Below, one piece after another: positions 49,054 to 62,100 of a stretch of DNA of 64,000 nt. The position numbers and the translations under genes were made by a program. The stretch lies in assembly GCA_035582835.1 (NCBI GenBank), contig JAYKAV010000467.1:600149-664148 (forward strand), in the 5' to 3' direction. Under the pieces are notes generated by a model. The model was given only the letters and a program-made list of their open reading frames with translations. It did not search any database and was not told the origin of the DNA. Source of the stretch: Phoebastria nigripes (Eukaryota; Chordata; Aves; Procellariiformes; Diomedeidae). How positions within the stretch are numbered: the first letter of the stretch is position 1; each line of letters begins with the position of its first letter.

Positions 49054-52000
49054 CCTCACTGAAGGAGCAATGTGAATTCCTAAAGTCAGAAACAAGAGAG
49101 GGCTTTCACTAGGTGAGGGGAATCCAGAGATAAGAACACTTTCCTGAGAAGTGGGAGACAGTCTTCAGCCCTTGGACTGAGCAGGGCATTGAGCTGTTTT
49201 CTCTCTTTCCTGGATAAGAGCTATAACTGTGAGGTTACCATATAAAAATGGTCACTGACACCATAGCCACCACAGAACTGTGGTTTTCATTAGAAAAGAG
49301 AAGTGGCAGTAGCTGCAGTGTTTTGTGCTGAACTCGATACTGTCAGCATGTGTCAAAAGCTGCTTTTAAGAGAAGCTCCTTGGGGTTTTAGGTACATGGG
49401 TTCCTAGATTGTGGTTTCCAAATATATTTACATATAACAAGAGGGACCCTTGACCTGGACATGAGGGGGAAGTTTTACACGTGTGCAATGACATCATTAA
49501 CAAGACTACTACAAATGGTAAGGTAAGCACATACAGCCTAAGCCAGGTAGGAAAGCTGTGGATTGTATTCATGGTACCTGAATTCTCCGTCAGACATGAA
49601 TATTTCACTAAGCATTGGGAGTGTAGCCTCGCAGTACAGAAAGACTGTAGTCAGTCTTTCTGCTTTAAGCACTTGATTCCAAAGTCAAAGTTTGACTCCT
49701 TGGTCCAAGTTCTTATGCTGGAATTCATTTCAGGGTCAGAGGGATTCTAATCTTAGTCAAAAATTTCCCCACTCTAACTTTTTTCTGATATCTGTGGTTT
49801 ACATTTGATGAAAAGTTGTTCTTGATCTTCACTGGGCTTTTGAACGAGTCCTGCAATCCAGGATAAGAATTATTAATGCTGATTTGAGAAAAGTAAATTA
49901 CTTCATACCAGTCTTTTCTGTCATTTTTTCAATTGCCAAATGATTCTAGGAGTCAAAATTTCATATAGAAGAGACGACTCCAACCCAACCATCATAATTC
50001 ATTTTAGACAATAGTAATGAAGTTAGGGCTTATTTTACCTTTAAGCATCTGACTAATTCTACTAACAGAGGACTCTCTAAGCACTGTGTTTAAGATTGTG
50101 TGTAAGTGTTTTGCTGGATCAAATGTTCCACACCACACAGGACTGGAACAACTCAGGAGGCACTTGGCAGTTCCTGGGTTTTAAGAGAGAAATCGCAATC
50201 ATGTATGTGGGTGATGCTTCTAGAAAAACTGGATAATAGCAAATACCTAAGTATTAATAAGTAAATTACCACAAATCACATGAAAATGTGTTTGAATATC
50301 CCAGTAGGTATTAGCTATACCCACAGCTCATATTAAATGTGGGAAATGGAAAATTTGGCCTAAACTGAATTATCTCCGTGTTCAACGACACATTGACTGT
50401 GTAGTTCAAATGACCTTACTTACGTTAATGTAATTTATAGATTGCCTTCTGAGAGTGTTCGGCAGGGGTTGGGAACGGTATGCAATTCACAATTAGATTA
50501 CTTTCAGAGCACCGCTTCATATTACCCATGATACACACCTTTGCATAGAAAACATCTGAATCACAGTTATATTATTGCTCTTTATTTGCAGCAGTGCCCA
50601 CACTGTGCTTCCTGTTTTCCAGAGAGTTGCCCAACTCTTGCTCTAAGCAGCTCAGTGTAATACTGACCAGAGGCATAACAGGGAGCAATTAGCAATAGTT
50701 GATTACAAGAGGTCAATGGCTCACTGTAAGCAGTATAGCAGAAGGGTATAGCAGAGGACTTAAGTGGAATAGGGCTAAAGGTCTTGGGGCTGAGCTAAGG
50801 GAGCTGGCCCATGTGCAGACACAGGAGAGAATCAGATGAAAATATAGTAATGTGGATGAATTAATGGATGAACTGCCATACCTGGTAAGCAGGAGTTGGT
50901 TGCGCCCTGGTCTTGTGCAGTCCACATCTTTTCTCCCTTAGTGCAGTGGCATGTGGTGTACAATCAGAGCTGCAGTGTCCAAGTGAGGGTACCCAAACTG
51001 ACAAATGCTGGGTTGTCATATGTGAGTGGTGGCTGCCAGCTTGGACAATAGATACTGAGATTGAACAGGAGAACTTCCTCCAGAGCTGGAGATGCTGCAT
51101 TGGAGCTGAACAGGGAAGCCTTAGCAGCAAGAGGTGTAACAGATTCCTCTTCTGCTGATAGCACTAGAATTCACACTGCAACACATCCTCATTGCTGTGG
51201 TTGGCAATTATCTTCTGAAGATAAAGATTTTCATCAATTTCAGCAACTTGGGTAAACGATTCTTTTGATTTTCATTTAAATGCATGGTAGTGAATCCCCC
51301 TAAAAATATGCAGCAGTTATGATCCCTGTCCCTGCTTAAGAAAAATGCAAATTGATGTGATAGGTTTTTCATTAAAAAAAGACGTCATGATTAATTCTTA
51401 AAAATTCTTTGAAAATCAAGGTTGTCTTATCTGATCTAAGTTTTGGGTTAGGTTATAGGTTGGATTAATATAGCATGCATTTTTATATACTAAATAACAG
51501 AGGATATTATCTGTGCTGTTGTTTCCTAATGACATAGGTCTAATTTATAAGTTTATTCTGTGTGGTTAATAACATACAAAATGCAGAGGAATACAAGATA
51601 CCTATTAGAAAAAGTTATCTATATTTACAGAGGTAAATATTTTTAATTGTATCTTTCTTGAAATTCAGTCCTTAGTATTATGTCAATTAATGTTTATTAA
51701 TGCTATCAAATTTTGTCATATAATCCAATGAAATACCCATTACACATCTCTGAGTGTAAATGTAAGTAGTATAAATAATGGGAGGCATCTTTGTTTTGCA
51801 GTCAGGCATTGTGTTGCAATTGTGTTTTCTTTATTAGAGGGAAGATATGTCATGATAGTATACAGCAGACTTNACTGCTTTAGGAGCAAATGAACTTTCT
51901 ACTAACGATTCTTCTCAGCAAGACAGAGAGTTGGAAGGGAAGAGGAAAGCTGGCATGGTTAAAAAGAGGTCTTGGATTTAATATTCTGTGCCACTATACA

Positions 52001-52675
52001 TGGACAATTCACTCACGCTATTCTGTGTTTCAGACACTCCACCTGCGAGGTATTCAGCTTACCTTTTTCAGTGTACTATAGAGATATAGTTATTAATGCA
52101 CAAAGGAGCTTTAAGAGTCAGAGAGAGGACGGAGAGGACAATGCATCATGTTTAAACTGCAAAGTATAGGTGTTGTATTGAGCACTAAGAAAGAAAAAAG
52201 TGTGCCCTGCAGAGATTTTTCTTGCTTTAGTCTTCAGCATTCTGTTATACTGTTTACTGAATTGAAATAGAAACAAACAAACAATCCCCCAAACAATTCT
52301 GAACTTCCTAAGTTAAGTGAGTTTTTATTGAGCCACCATCATGGAATATGAATGATCCAAGGTCATCAGTCAGGACCCATGTTTCATTTATTGTCACTGG
52401 TGCCTCATGCCCCATACCCTTGCCCATGCCTCATGCCACACTTCAGTCAGTTCAAACTTCACTAGCCCTAATCATATTACATGGATCCTGGGGTGATGGT
52501 CGGAGTAGAAGATAGATATTTGTTTGGACCTCACAGGTTGAAGGTATACCACCTACCTTAGACGCTATATTCCTCCCTTATCCCCCTTTTGGTAGGATTT
52601 AGCCTAAATTATCCTATATAAAAATGGAATTGACAATTTTATGTTTGAACCTGTATATTTTTTTTTAAAGGAGGG

Positions 52676-52712
52676 ACTTATATATTATATATATATTTAT
52701 ATATAATAGATT
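52676..52712. repeat. AT-rich (TATA)n tract
   Basis: This is a run made only of A and T with repeated TATATA blocks. Confidence 0.85.
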
Positions 52713-53227
52713 TGTTGCTATACACTTTTCTGCTAAACATTATTGGAATGGATAACAGGTTATTTTCATCAGTCTTTCCAAAGACTTGTTAATTCACAGC
52801 ATGTTCTGAAAAAATACAGGGTGACTCTGACATTCCAGTTTTTCTATTTCAGATAAGCATATGGTAAGTCTAATAAAAGATTTGAGAGCAGAAGATTATT
52901 TTTGTGGTTAGTAATTTTGCTCCAAGTTCAGTTAAATTGTGCTGTGAGATTAAGATCATGCTTGGGTATATGAAGGGACTAAATTGAGTGTATTTTGCTT
53001 TAAAAGTATTAACTAGTTATTGATTAAATCTAGTATTTCCCTATATTACATTGTCAAGTACATGTCATACTTTATTATGAAACATCCACACTGGAACCAC
53101 TTGAACTTGTACTATATAGTATCTGGTGATGAGTCAACGGTTTGTGTAATTTTTCCGTAAATACTTGACTTGTTTTTGCTCCTGGTATATCTGCTTTGGG
53201 AAAGGTCTAACACTGAAATAGCCTCTT

Positions 53228-53256
53228 AAAAAAAAAAACAAAAACAAAAACAAAAA
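53228..53256. repeat. (AAAAAC)n low-complexity tract
   Basis: An A-run passes into repeated AAAAAC units. Confidence 0.88.
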
Positions 53257-55164
53257 GACCAGAAAAAACCATAATTTTTCTTCAGGAAGTACTTGGAAGT
53301 TAATATAATTAAAACATAGAAACAAATAACTACAACACTGCATTGTATNAAAAGGTAAATCTTACGGTGAAACCAATGTCAGTAGGAATAAATTACTCAA
53401 AATTTTAATTCTTTCACTTGGGAAGTTAGATCTTCACTTTGGTTTGTATCAGTCTGGATTTCATTGAGCTATGTGCGCCTGTTTAATTATTTTGTGTAAC
53501 CAAAGACAGAATTGGGCCTCCTTCCTTTTAGATTTCAAATCCTATTAATCATTGCTATTTCTTTAGTGTCAGTTACATCGTCAGCCTTCTTGAACATCTA
53601 ATGCTGTCCTATGGAGCTGTCCTCATTTACAGTTTTGAAGACTGGGTACCTGAAGTGCTCAGGAACTCCTATATAGGTACAGAAGAGAAGTTTGATTTTC
53701 ATAAGTTTGGAGAACATGTAACTTCCTGCAGCGTCCAGTAACTTCGATGGTACTTGGCATCAAAGAAAATGTAGTACAAAACAAAGGATTGTAGTACATC
53801 CATCTTAGCCAAAGTTGTGTCTCATACAGATGACATTTTCATCATACTGAAGATTAAAAGGGAAAAAATGGGAGAAAAATCATGTTCCCCACATTCATTT
53901 GTTGCCTCTGCTCATCAGTAAAGGTCACTTTGAAACCCAAAGCACATTTCAATGCTTCTAGAACTCAATATAATTTCCAGGTTTAAGTAGTGAGTACTGT
54001 CATCTTCTAAAATTGCTGTTTGTGATGGCAGATGTTTGGAAAGAGCTATTTCGCCTCTCTCCCTGCCCCATTAGCATCAGTTAGATTTAGCAAAATCAAC
54101 AACTTCTGTTTGAGCTGTTTGAAACACGAACCCCTGGGAGCCTATTTGGAGCGGACTAATAAACAACTCTGGCAAATTATCCTTCTCTTTCTTACTTCCT
54201 TGAAGCAAGAGTCTTTGAGCATCTTTACATGTGAAATGACCAGAATTCAGATTTTTTTTTTTTTTAAATTTTTTTTCCTCCCAGTATTATAGAAAGTATG
54301 TCAGAAAAAAACTCCTTTCTGGGGTCAATTCTCACTTTGATCTTTCTTTATTCAAGTCTCCTCTTTGCCTGTCAGTCTGTCTTGTCAGTCACAGTAGCAT
54401 TTTGTCAGCTGATGGATGATAATTCAGTTATGTCTGCACAATGAGAGAACATGTTCCACAGCTTAATCAAGTCAGGGTAGAAATAATCTTCAATTTTTAT
54501 CTAGGATCAAAGAACACATGGTTGAGTGTCTAATAATGCAATTTCCAGTTAATATACTGGTCAGTGTTATATTCAGTGAAAAGATTGCTGGGGTTTCTAT
54601 TCAGGTTGCAGCAGCCAAAGGCAGAGATTGCATGCAGGAAAAATACACGTCCACTGAAAAAGATGTCTTTTGCAGTGAAAGAGGCCTGGAGAGGCACGGT
54701 TAAGGAACCTGAATTATGTTAACTCTTCTGTGTACTTAACAGCTGCTCTATCAAGGGATTTCTTAACTTGGCTTTTGAAATTAATTTAGTCTAATCTGTA
54801 ATTGAAAAAGATTCATTTGATTGGCTATTGTTTACATTTATATTTGATTTTCTTTGGTAAATAATATATGAATCTGAAATAATTACAATATCTTAGTATG
54901 CTTGGATTTCTGATTCATACTCCTGAGTTTAACTCTTCTGTAAGGTAACTCTCCCCTTTGTTTATAATTAATGAAATGTAAAAGTATATGGGAACAATTA
55001 TGAATAGGTATATTTTCTTCTCCTCATGCTTTGATGAGGTCAGTCAGAATTCTGGGACTGTAGGCACAAATTTGCGATGTGAAAAATTTGCTTTCTTCAT
55101 CCCTGACATAAAGACATAATACTTACAGCAAGTTTAAAAAAATCTTGATATTACAATAGGAATA

Positions 55165-55250
55165 GTGGAATATATATGTTTTATTTATGTTATATACATA
55201 TGGTCATATTATATACATATATATATTTATTAATTTGTGTATATACACAG
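55165..55250. repeat. AT-rich imperfect microsatellite
   Basis: Repeated TATATAC and ATATAT motifs are mixed with ATTTAT over about 85 bases. Confidence 0.7.
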
Positions 55251-55461
55251 AAACATGCACCTATGTGACTGTATTGTTTACAAATTAATGAACCCTACTA
55301 CTACTATAATACCACCATTATGTGACAGTTAGAAGACTGGGAAGGAATGGGATACAGTAGTAGAATATGGTGGCTTCCAGGAAGCTGCGTCCTAGTTCTA
55401 CTGAATTTTTAAATTAGAGAAGAAACAGCACAGTGTATAAATTAAAGCAGAATTGTTGTCA

Positions 55462-55501
55462 TCAAACATCTACTGCTTCAGTCAAACATCTACTGCTTCA
55501 A
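55462..55501. repeat. 20-bp tandem duplication
   Basis: TCAAACATCTACTGCTTCAG is directly followed by the same 20 bases with only the last changed (G to A). Confidence 0.95.
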
Positions 55502-57609
55502 TGTAGTCAGTGCTGCACTGTAGGCAGCAAAGCCCTTTGAAAGTTATTTACACTCAATTTGGTTTTAGACTGTTCTTTGACTGTGTATAAGCCCAATGTC
55601 TGGTTTTGTAGTATCTAGTGCTTTAATGTAGCTCTCATTCTAATTATACTTGCTACAGATTTCACAGCTGGTCATTTTTCTGCTTCCTTTAGACCATAAT
55701 TTCCTATTCCTTTATGATGCATTAAGACAGAATAACTCTGATTACTGGAAAAATACCTGTAGTTTGAAAATCACAGCTGAAGAATAACACTAATTTTATA
55801 GTACATCATATGTGATCTAAATCCTACCTTTAGAAATTATTTATAACAACTTGTTCTATTTTATTGAAATATTTGCATTCAAAACTTTTCAAATAGCCTA
55901 TGGCAATCATTCTGCCTAGTAATACATATAAAAATTATAGAATGCTTTTGGAAAGAAAAGTGCATTTTAATCAGGCCTTCTACCTTAACAGGTCAAAAAC
56001 ATTTCATTCTGTTTTTCTTTGGTACTTGATTTGACCTCTTGTGATGACATTGCAGTTTCAGGACTGATAGAATTGTCCCCCTTTACTTGATCAACATAAA
56101 CGGTTTTGGATCTTCCTAAAAGGTTAATTAATTTACTAATTATATGATCTAGGTTTTCTGTCTTTAAACATGTATTTTGTTACTTAAAAGAAAAATAAGC
56201 GTGGATATAATGTAACTATTACAGCTACAGAACCAAGAAGACTTTTTTCTCTAACTGTATTCTGCTTGAAAATTTCATGTTATTGGATCCCATAATCCAC
56301 TGTTTCACTTGCTTAAAAAGTAAGCCAAAGGAAAATAAAATCAGCACTGTAAAATTAGAAACTCTGTGAGTTCCTCAGAAAACTGAGAAATCTATCTGCT
56401 TGGATTCTGCAGGTGTAAGTGATATGGCATCTCTTGTGCCTTTGTGTGTGTTGTGCTCTATAAGCCTGTAAATGTGAACTAGAAAACAGCCTGCGATAGT
56501 CAGGCCTACCATATCCAACAGTCTCTTTCAGCCAACATTTTTATGATTCTGTTACTCCCTGGATTTCTACAACCTATGACCTAGTACCTATTTCTGGTGG
56601 GAGTTATTTTATGGTTTTGGCCAGTAATTCCTTGATGGATTGGATTTGATCCAATTACCTGCTGTAATGAAATTTTTCACACAAACATAAACTTGAGCAA
56701 AAGTTCATTTGGATAATTCAGCATTTTCCAGTGAAATAACATTGCATCAAAAATCCAAAGTGGCAGTTTTATTTCTTCAGGTAATTTAGCACTGAAATAA
56801 TGAGTATTTTTAGTGAATAAAAATTTCATTTGATTTTTTTTTCCATAGGGTCATATTATTTACTGTCTGTGAGTAGTCAGCAAACTGTTACTCATATGTA
56901 ATAGGTAAAAATGGTCATCACTTCTAAATGATAAAGCATCAGCTGTTTCACATTCATTTTCTGAATTTCTAAACACAAAGTGTTAGTTTTACAAATTATG
57001 TTAACCCTCACCTCGCTTTCTTTACCTAAGTCTAAAAAATCAGATTTCCTTAAAAGTCCAAGAAGTAATGTTTGTTCATCTAAGATTTGATCCCAGAATG
57101 TGATTACCTTTGTAGTCCTCAACCAGCAAAGCACCTGAAAGCTTGAATTCTTTTGGAAGTGACTTCTCTGCATGGGGACTTCCGGACGTTTCTTTTTCTC
57201 AAAGTGCATCAGCCTTCCTATGCATTTATAAAGTTTGTCATATACTTTTTGTTAAGAACTGGCTCTAGATTTTCTTGCCAAGTTCCATAGACACTTGTAA
57301 AATTTCAAAGCCTATTCCTTTAAGTGTAGAAATCTTGCTGCTGCTTTGTTTGCCTGATGCTTTTTGAAATATAAATATAGGAGGAAAATTTCCTAGTTAA
57401 TATCCTTCTTCTTTTGATACCTGTTCTTCGCTTCACTTACAGCTCCATTTATTGAAGAAACTTTTGAATAAATATATCTTTCTTTGAACTGTTGTTGAAA
57501 CCACTGTTACTCATCCCTCTTTGTAGAGAAAAAAAAAATCAGGTATTCTAGCAAGATTTTGATAACACCTGACACTAAATACTAATTTTGAGCATTCTTG
57601 AATGTTCTG

Positions 57610-57725
57610 TAAGATCATAAAAATGACTATATTGCATCAGACTAAAGGTTCAGTTAGTCCAGTACTTTCTCTGTGATGGTTGCCAGTAATGGATGCTTAA
57701 GAAAAATGGCTGAAGAACAGGTAAG
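57610..57725 (+). repeat. Remnant of an old amniote interspersed repeat (candidate)
   Basis: CATAAAAATGACTATATTGC followed by ATCAGACTAAAGGTTCAGTT, AGTCCAGTACTTTCTCTGTG and ATGGTTGCCAGTAATGGATG resembles a repeat common in turtles and crocodilians that reads approximately ccatactgggtcagaccaaaggtccatctagcccagtatcctgtc. The block order fits well over about 100 bp. The family name is not assigned. Confidence 0.5.
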
Positions 57726-58630
57726 TGTATTTCTACATAAATAGACTTTAAATGCTACCTGTCTTCTACTTTGTCCAGGCATGTGAATTTGCATACTCAC
57801 ACTTACCTATATGCCTATGTTTTTCTCGCAAAGGTTATAGTTTGCAGAGAAAAGTCTGTTGCAACCTAGTTGGCAGGTGACAAGTGTGCTGAAGTTGTAT
57901 TGTCTTCAAGAGCTTGGAAAGTAAATGCCCAAATATTTAAAGCCTAAGTACGCAAATTGTTTAGGCATTTAAAAACACAACACATCCAGTAAATCCCCCT
58001 AAATATATTTAGTAGCTTTATATGCTTGTACTTTGATAAAATCAGGATCCAACTTAATGACCATTCTTTTTGAAGACTTTTGTCAGAGGGGTTTACACCA
58101 AGGGCCAAATCCTTATGTAACAAAAATTTATATAGCATTTTTTATACCAGTGTGATGTTATAATACTTTAAAAAAAGAAAAANAAATGTCCAAACTCATA
58201 AAATAGCTTTGCAGTGATCAAGGAAGTAACATCACTGCATTTCCTCTAGTGCTGGATCATGAACTGTCTCTGCTTACAGATTGTCAGTGGGGGTGTTCAG
58301 TGTTCTGCTTACAATGATACTGGAAACTTATCTGTTAAATAAAACTTGCTAATTATTTCAGGATTTTTTTTGACAAAAACCTAAGGGAACAAAATGTGAC
58401 TGTTTCTGAGAGAGTAATAGAATGAGATAATGTGGTTTTTATTCTGCTTCCTATATGAACATAGGTACCTGTAATGGTGGTACTGATACCAGTTACTGTA
58501 CCACAGTCTATTGCACAGTGGCCAGGACTCCAAAATAGCTGCCATAGGTAAAAAGACTGATTTTCTCATTACTAAAATAAAACAAGAAATATTAATATTG
58601 TACTTATATTTATACTGTATGTATATTTAT

Positions 58631-58671
58631 TAATTATTATTATTATTAATTAATAAATATATTAATTTTAA
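58631..58671. repeat. (ATT)n AT-rich tract next to the CR1 5' junction
   Basis: This is A and T only with several ATT units, ending about a dozen bases before the CR1 fragment begins. Confidence 0.85.
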
Positions 58672-58683
58672 AAGGCTGTTAAG

Positions 58684-59064
58684 GTGCCTGAATGCATCCA
58701 GAGGAGGGCAACAAAGCTGGTGAAAGGGCTGGAAGGCATGTCCTATGAGGAGCGGCTAAGGACTCTGGGTTTGTCTAGTTTGGAGAGGAGGAGGCTGAGG
58801 GGCGACCTCATTGCTCTCTACAGATTCCTGAGGAGGGCAAGTGGAGAGGGAGGTGCTGATCTCTTCTCCCTGGCGTCCAGTGATAGGACGCGTGGGAATG
58901 GTTCCAAGCTGCATCAGGGCAGGTTCAGACATGACATTAGGAAGCATTTCTTTACCAAGAGGGTGGTCAAACACTGGAACAGGCTTCCTAGAGAGGTGGT
59001 TGATGCTCCAAGCCTTTCAGTGTTTAAGAGGCATTTGGACAATGCCTTTAATAACATGCTTTAA
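58684..59064 (+). pseudogene. CR1 ORF2 remnant: last 126 codons
   Basis: The frame is open from the truncation to the natural stop. It contains only the extreme C-terminal CR1 domain ([20 protein letters not shown], then [12 protein letters not shown], then the [14 protein letters not shown] block), with no catalytic motif. The ATG is incidental. Confidence 0.87.
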
Positions 59065-59155
59065 CTTGGTCAGCCCTGAATTGGTCACGCAGTTGGACCA
59101 GATGATCGTTGTAGGTCCCTTCCAACTGAAATAGTTGAAATATTCTGTTCTATTT
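58684..59155 (+). mobile_element. 5'-truncated CR1 LINE, third subfamily
   Basis: It begins within the ORF2 C-terminus ([17 protein letters not shown]) and reads open for 126 codons through [20 protein letters not shown] and [20 protein letters not shown] to a stop at 59062-59064. The 3' UTR has AGTTGGACCAGATGATCGTT and GTAGGTCCCTTCCAACTGAA. It then ends in ATTCTGTTCTATT instead of the ATTCTATG octamer, which distinguishes it from the copies at 17183 and 42315. Confidence 0.92.
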
Positions 59156-62100
59156 TAATAGGTCTGGCAATTATGCTTTCTGGTGAGACTGTGTTTTTCT
59201 CAAAAGTTTGAGTTTAAAATTACAAAGAAGTCATTAGGATTGCTAAATATGATTATACATATGCTGAACACATAGCTCTCAACCAGTCTAAGGTAAAAAA
59301 AAAGAGAGACCAGGGGCCAAATTAAACAGCAATTTAGCTGAAATCTAATTTAATTATGCCACTTTATGCCAGAACTCCCCAAGAAGAGAATGCAAGGATA
59401 AGGGCACTGTACTTGAAATAATGTAAGATTCATAGATTAATCACACCTGACATATTTAACATCTTTTTACAAGTCTCTCTTTAATAATTTACAGTCTTAA
59501 ACTAGAACAACATAAAGGTCATGATTGGTTTATGTGTGTTAAACTATGTCAGCTGCTGAGACGTTTTCAGGGTAAATAAATATTTCCTTGTCAGAATAAC
59601 CTGTGCTCTGTTAAATTACATTTCTCTCATCAAATATCAGTACATTAGAGAAGTGTTCTAGGTATAACTGTTTGATATGCAGCCATAGTGCAGAGGTATT
59701 TACTGACAAGTAAGAGAACACAGAGGCCTTTAGTTTAAATAATATATTTTCCAGATGAAAACCTACCCCAAATCATATAGTAGATTATATTGTTGTTTCT
59801 ATTTGGCATCTTTAACCTTTCTTTCCTTTGTGAGGAGATTCTAGCAGTGCTTATGGTGTATCTAAGAATGACATCTTGTTTTGATGAGACTTTTTTTCTT
59901 GGACTTCAATACAATTTAAAGATTCCCCAAATTAATAGACAAATCCTGTCTAGATTATTCTGTAATTATCGTGTAGATAATTCTAGCAGCATATTGATGA
60001 CAAAGGTATCTTTTTGTTATAGAGGATGTGTCCTCTTAATTTTTCCACAAGGAAACTAAAATAATTAAAAGCCAGAAAAATAGATTTTTCCGGGTCTTGT
60101 AAGAGTTGTTAATTAAGGATCAGCTTTGAAAGAACTAGAGAAGTCATTCAAAGTCTAAAAGTCTTGGAGCCAGATTCTTGGTCTTTCATGAATCACCTTT
60201 GTGTCACAAGCTGTCTGGATGCAGCAGTGGACTCCCATGCTGTAAAAAAACCTTCCAGCACCTGATGGCTGACATAATCTGTCCTGTGCTACCTATCCTT
60301 TCTCCATCTTTCCATTTAACACAGAAACATTTTGGACAGGTTCATCTGAATGTGTTGAAGACGACAGAAGAACTGACCTGGAACATGATGTTCTTCAATG
60401 ATTCTGGCCAGCTGACCACACTGTATAATAACCATCATTGCAAACCTAAATCACTAATCACTACTATCAGACCCAAGAAAAAGAAAACGCTAAGATGATG
60501 GGGAATTCAAAGATCTCACCCACAGTCACATATTAATGGAGTATTTGATGATGACAGAGTGTTGGAGGGCAAAGGAGTTAAAAGTGGAAGAAAGGAGTGT
60601 TTGATGGAGACTGTCCTGAAAACACAGCTCTCAATAGTTCTGTGTCAAGGGAGGGAACAGCTTGCTGAAAGGCATGAAGCGGCTGCGTTGCTAGCGGAGA
60701 AAAGATGGTGGCATTCTGCACCTTCAATACATCACTGGTGAAGTTCTCCAGAAAGCACCAGGTGCTTTTTCAGCTAAGCCTTAGAATCTTAAAATACCTG
60801 CCTAAGGTATGATATACAAAGAGCTACCAAAATTTCTTCAAGTATCTTTGATGTCTGCCCCAGAAGACAGTGTCTGCCACAGTCATAGAAGGAGGATACA
60901 GAAGTTACCTACAGATCACTGCACAAGGAATCTTCCAGACAGCTCTAAAGCAGCATTATTTTGCCAAGGCAGGAGGAAACTGTTTCAGCACAGACCACAC
61001 TGTGGTCCAGTACTTTTATTCTGCAGGTTTTCTAAAGCACTAAGCTGTGCCTTTTACCAGCCCTCATGGAAGTTCTGAATGGGATTGAACTTCATCCATG
61101 GCTGAACTCTTCCAGAAATATTGCATTTATATTTTCTTGCTTAAAAGAGGTAAAATGTGGCTTGTTCTGTGTTGCAGATTGTCTCTTTTCCTTTTCATAG
61201 GTAATTGAGATTTAGAACATTTTTATGTAAAAAGCATAAGCTGATAGTAATTCTAATGAGCCTTTAAACATGTTTTGTAAACTTAATATTCTGCACAGAA
61301 ATGCATTCTTTTATTCCTGGGAAGGTTTGGAAGGTTATTAATATTTAATAGGAACATTCCTGTAATTTGTTCCAAATGAGAAACTTGACTGCAGATTTAA
61401 ACACAGGGGTTTATCACAAGGAAAAGCAGAAGTGGAGAGAGAGTTTCTGGCAAGAGTGCTTGTTTTATGGCTTTAAAAGATCCTTTATACCACTAATTCA
61501 TTTTTCTCTTAGAGTTGGAGAGCTACAAAACTGTGCTTCTAAGAAAGGCCCAGAACAAAAATGTGCTAAGCTCAGTGTTGTCATGAGGAAAGAATTATGT
61601 TCATAGCTTTCAATAGCTAAGAGGTACTGTTAGCTAATCAGTGGACAAGGATTTGCATAATATTGTAACATGTTGACACTATTATGCAAATTTGTTCAGT
61701 GCAATGAGCCACTAACATAGAGCTATTATCAAAATGGTGGGTCAAACGTTTCTCTATCCATGGATCCTACCTCATCCTGAATAATAAAGGCAAGCTAATT
61801 AAATATGAGTAGTGAATATTAATAGAGAAAACTGTCTTCAAGATGCAGAACAGGACAGAATGACAAGGGAGAGAGAAAGCTGAAAGCTTATTATTCTTAT
61901 TTTATGAATAACAAGTTCTAGAGAGAAGTAGTTAATCCAGAAGATTTGTAAGTATACAATCAAAGTACAGAAATGGGAAGAGGAAGGTACTCTGGCATTC
62001 CAATATACCTCCACATTGTTCTCTGTTTATGTGATAATAGTCAGCTTGACGCTAAGTCTCTGAAATTATATTATAGCTCAGTGTTTTTTCCAGTCTCTGC

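Larger units (their letters stand above)
48531..58683 (+). other. RAB3C intron, unique segment (no gene seen)
   Basis: This is noncoding sequence with microsatellites near 48.87, 52.69, 53.24, 55.2 and 58.65 kb, and tandem duplications at 48.99 and 55.46 kb. There is a faint old amniote repeat near 57.65 kb, and a possible decayed CR1 tail near 56.53-56.57 kb (CAGTCTCTTTCAGCCAACAT, then TTTTATGATTCTGTTA). Open frames (up to 105 codons, minus strand 56892-57209) are unrecognised. Ambiguous bases lie at 51873, 53349 and 58183. Confidence 0.5.
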
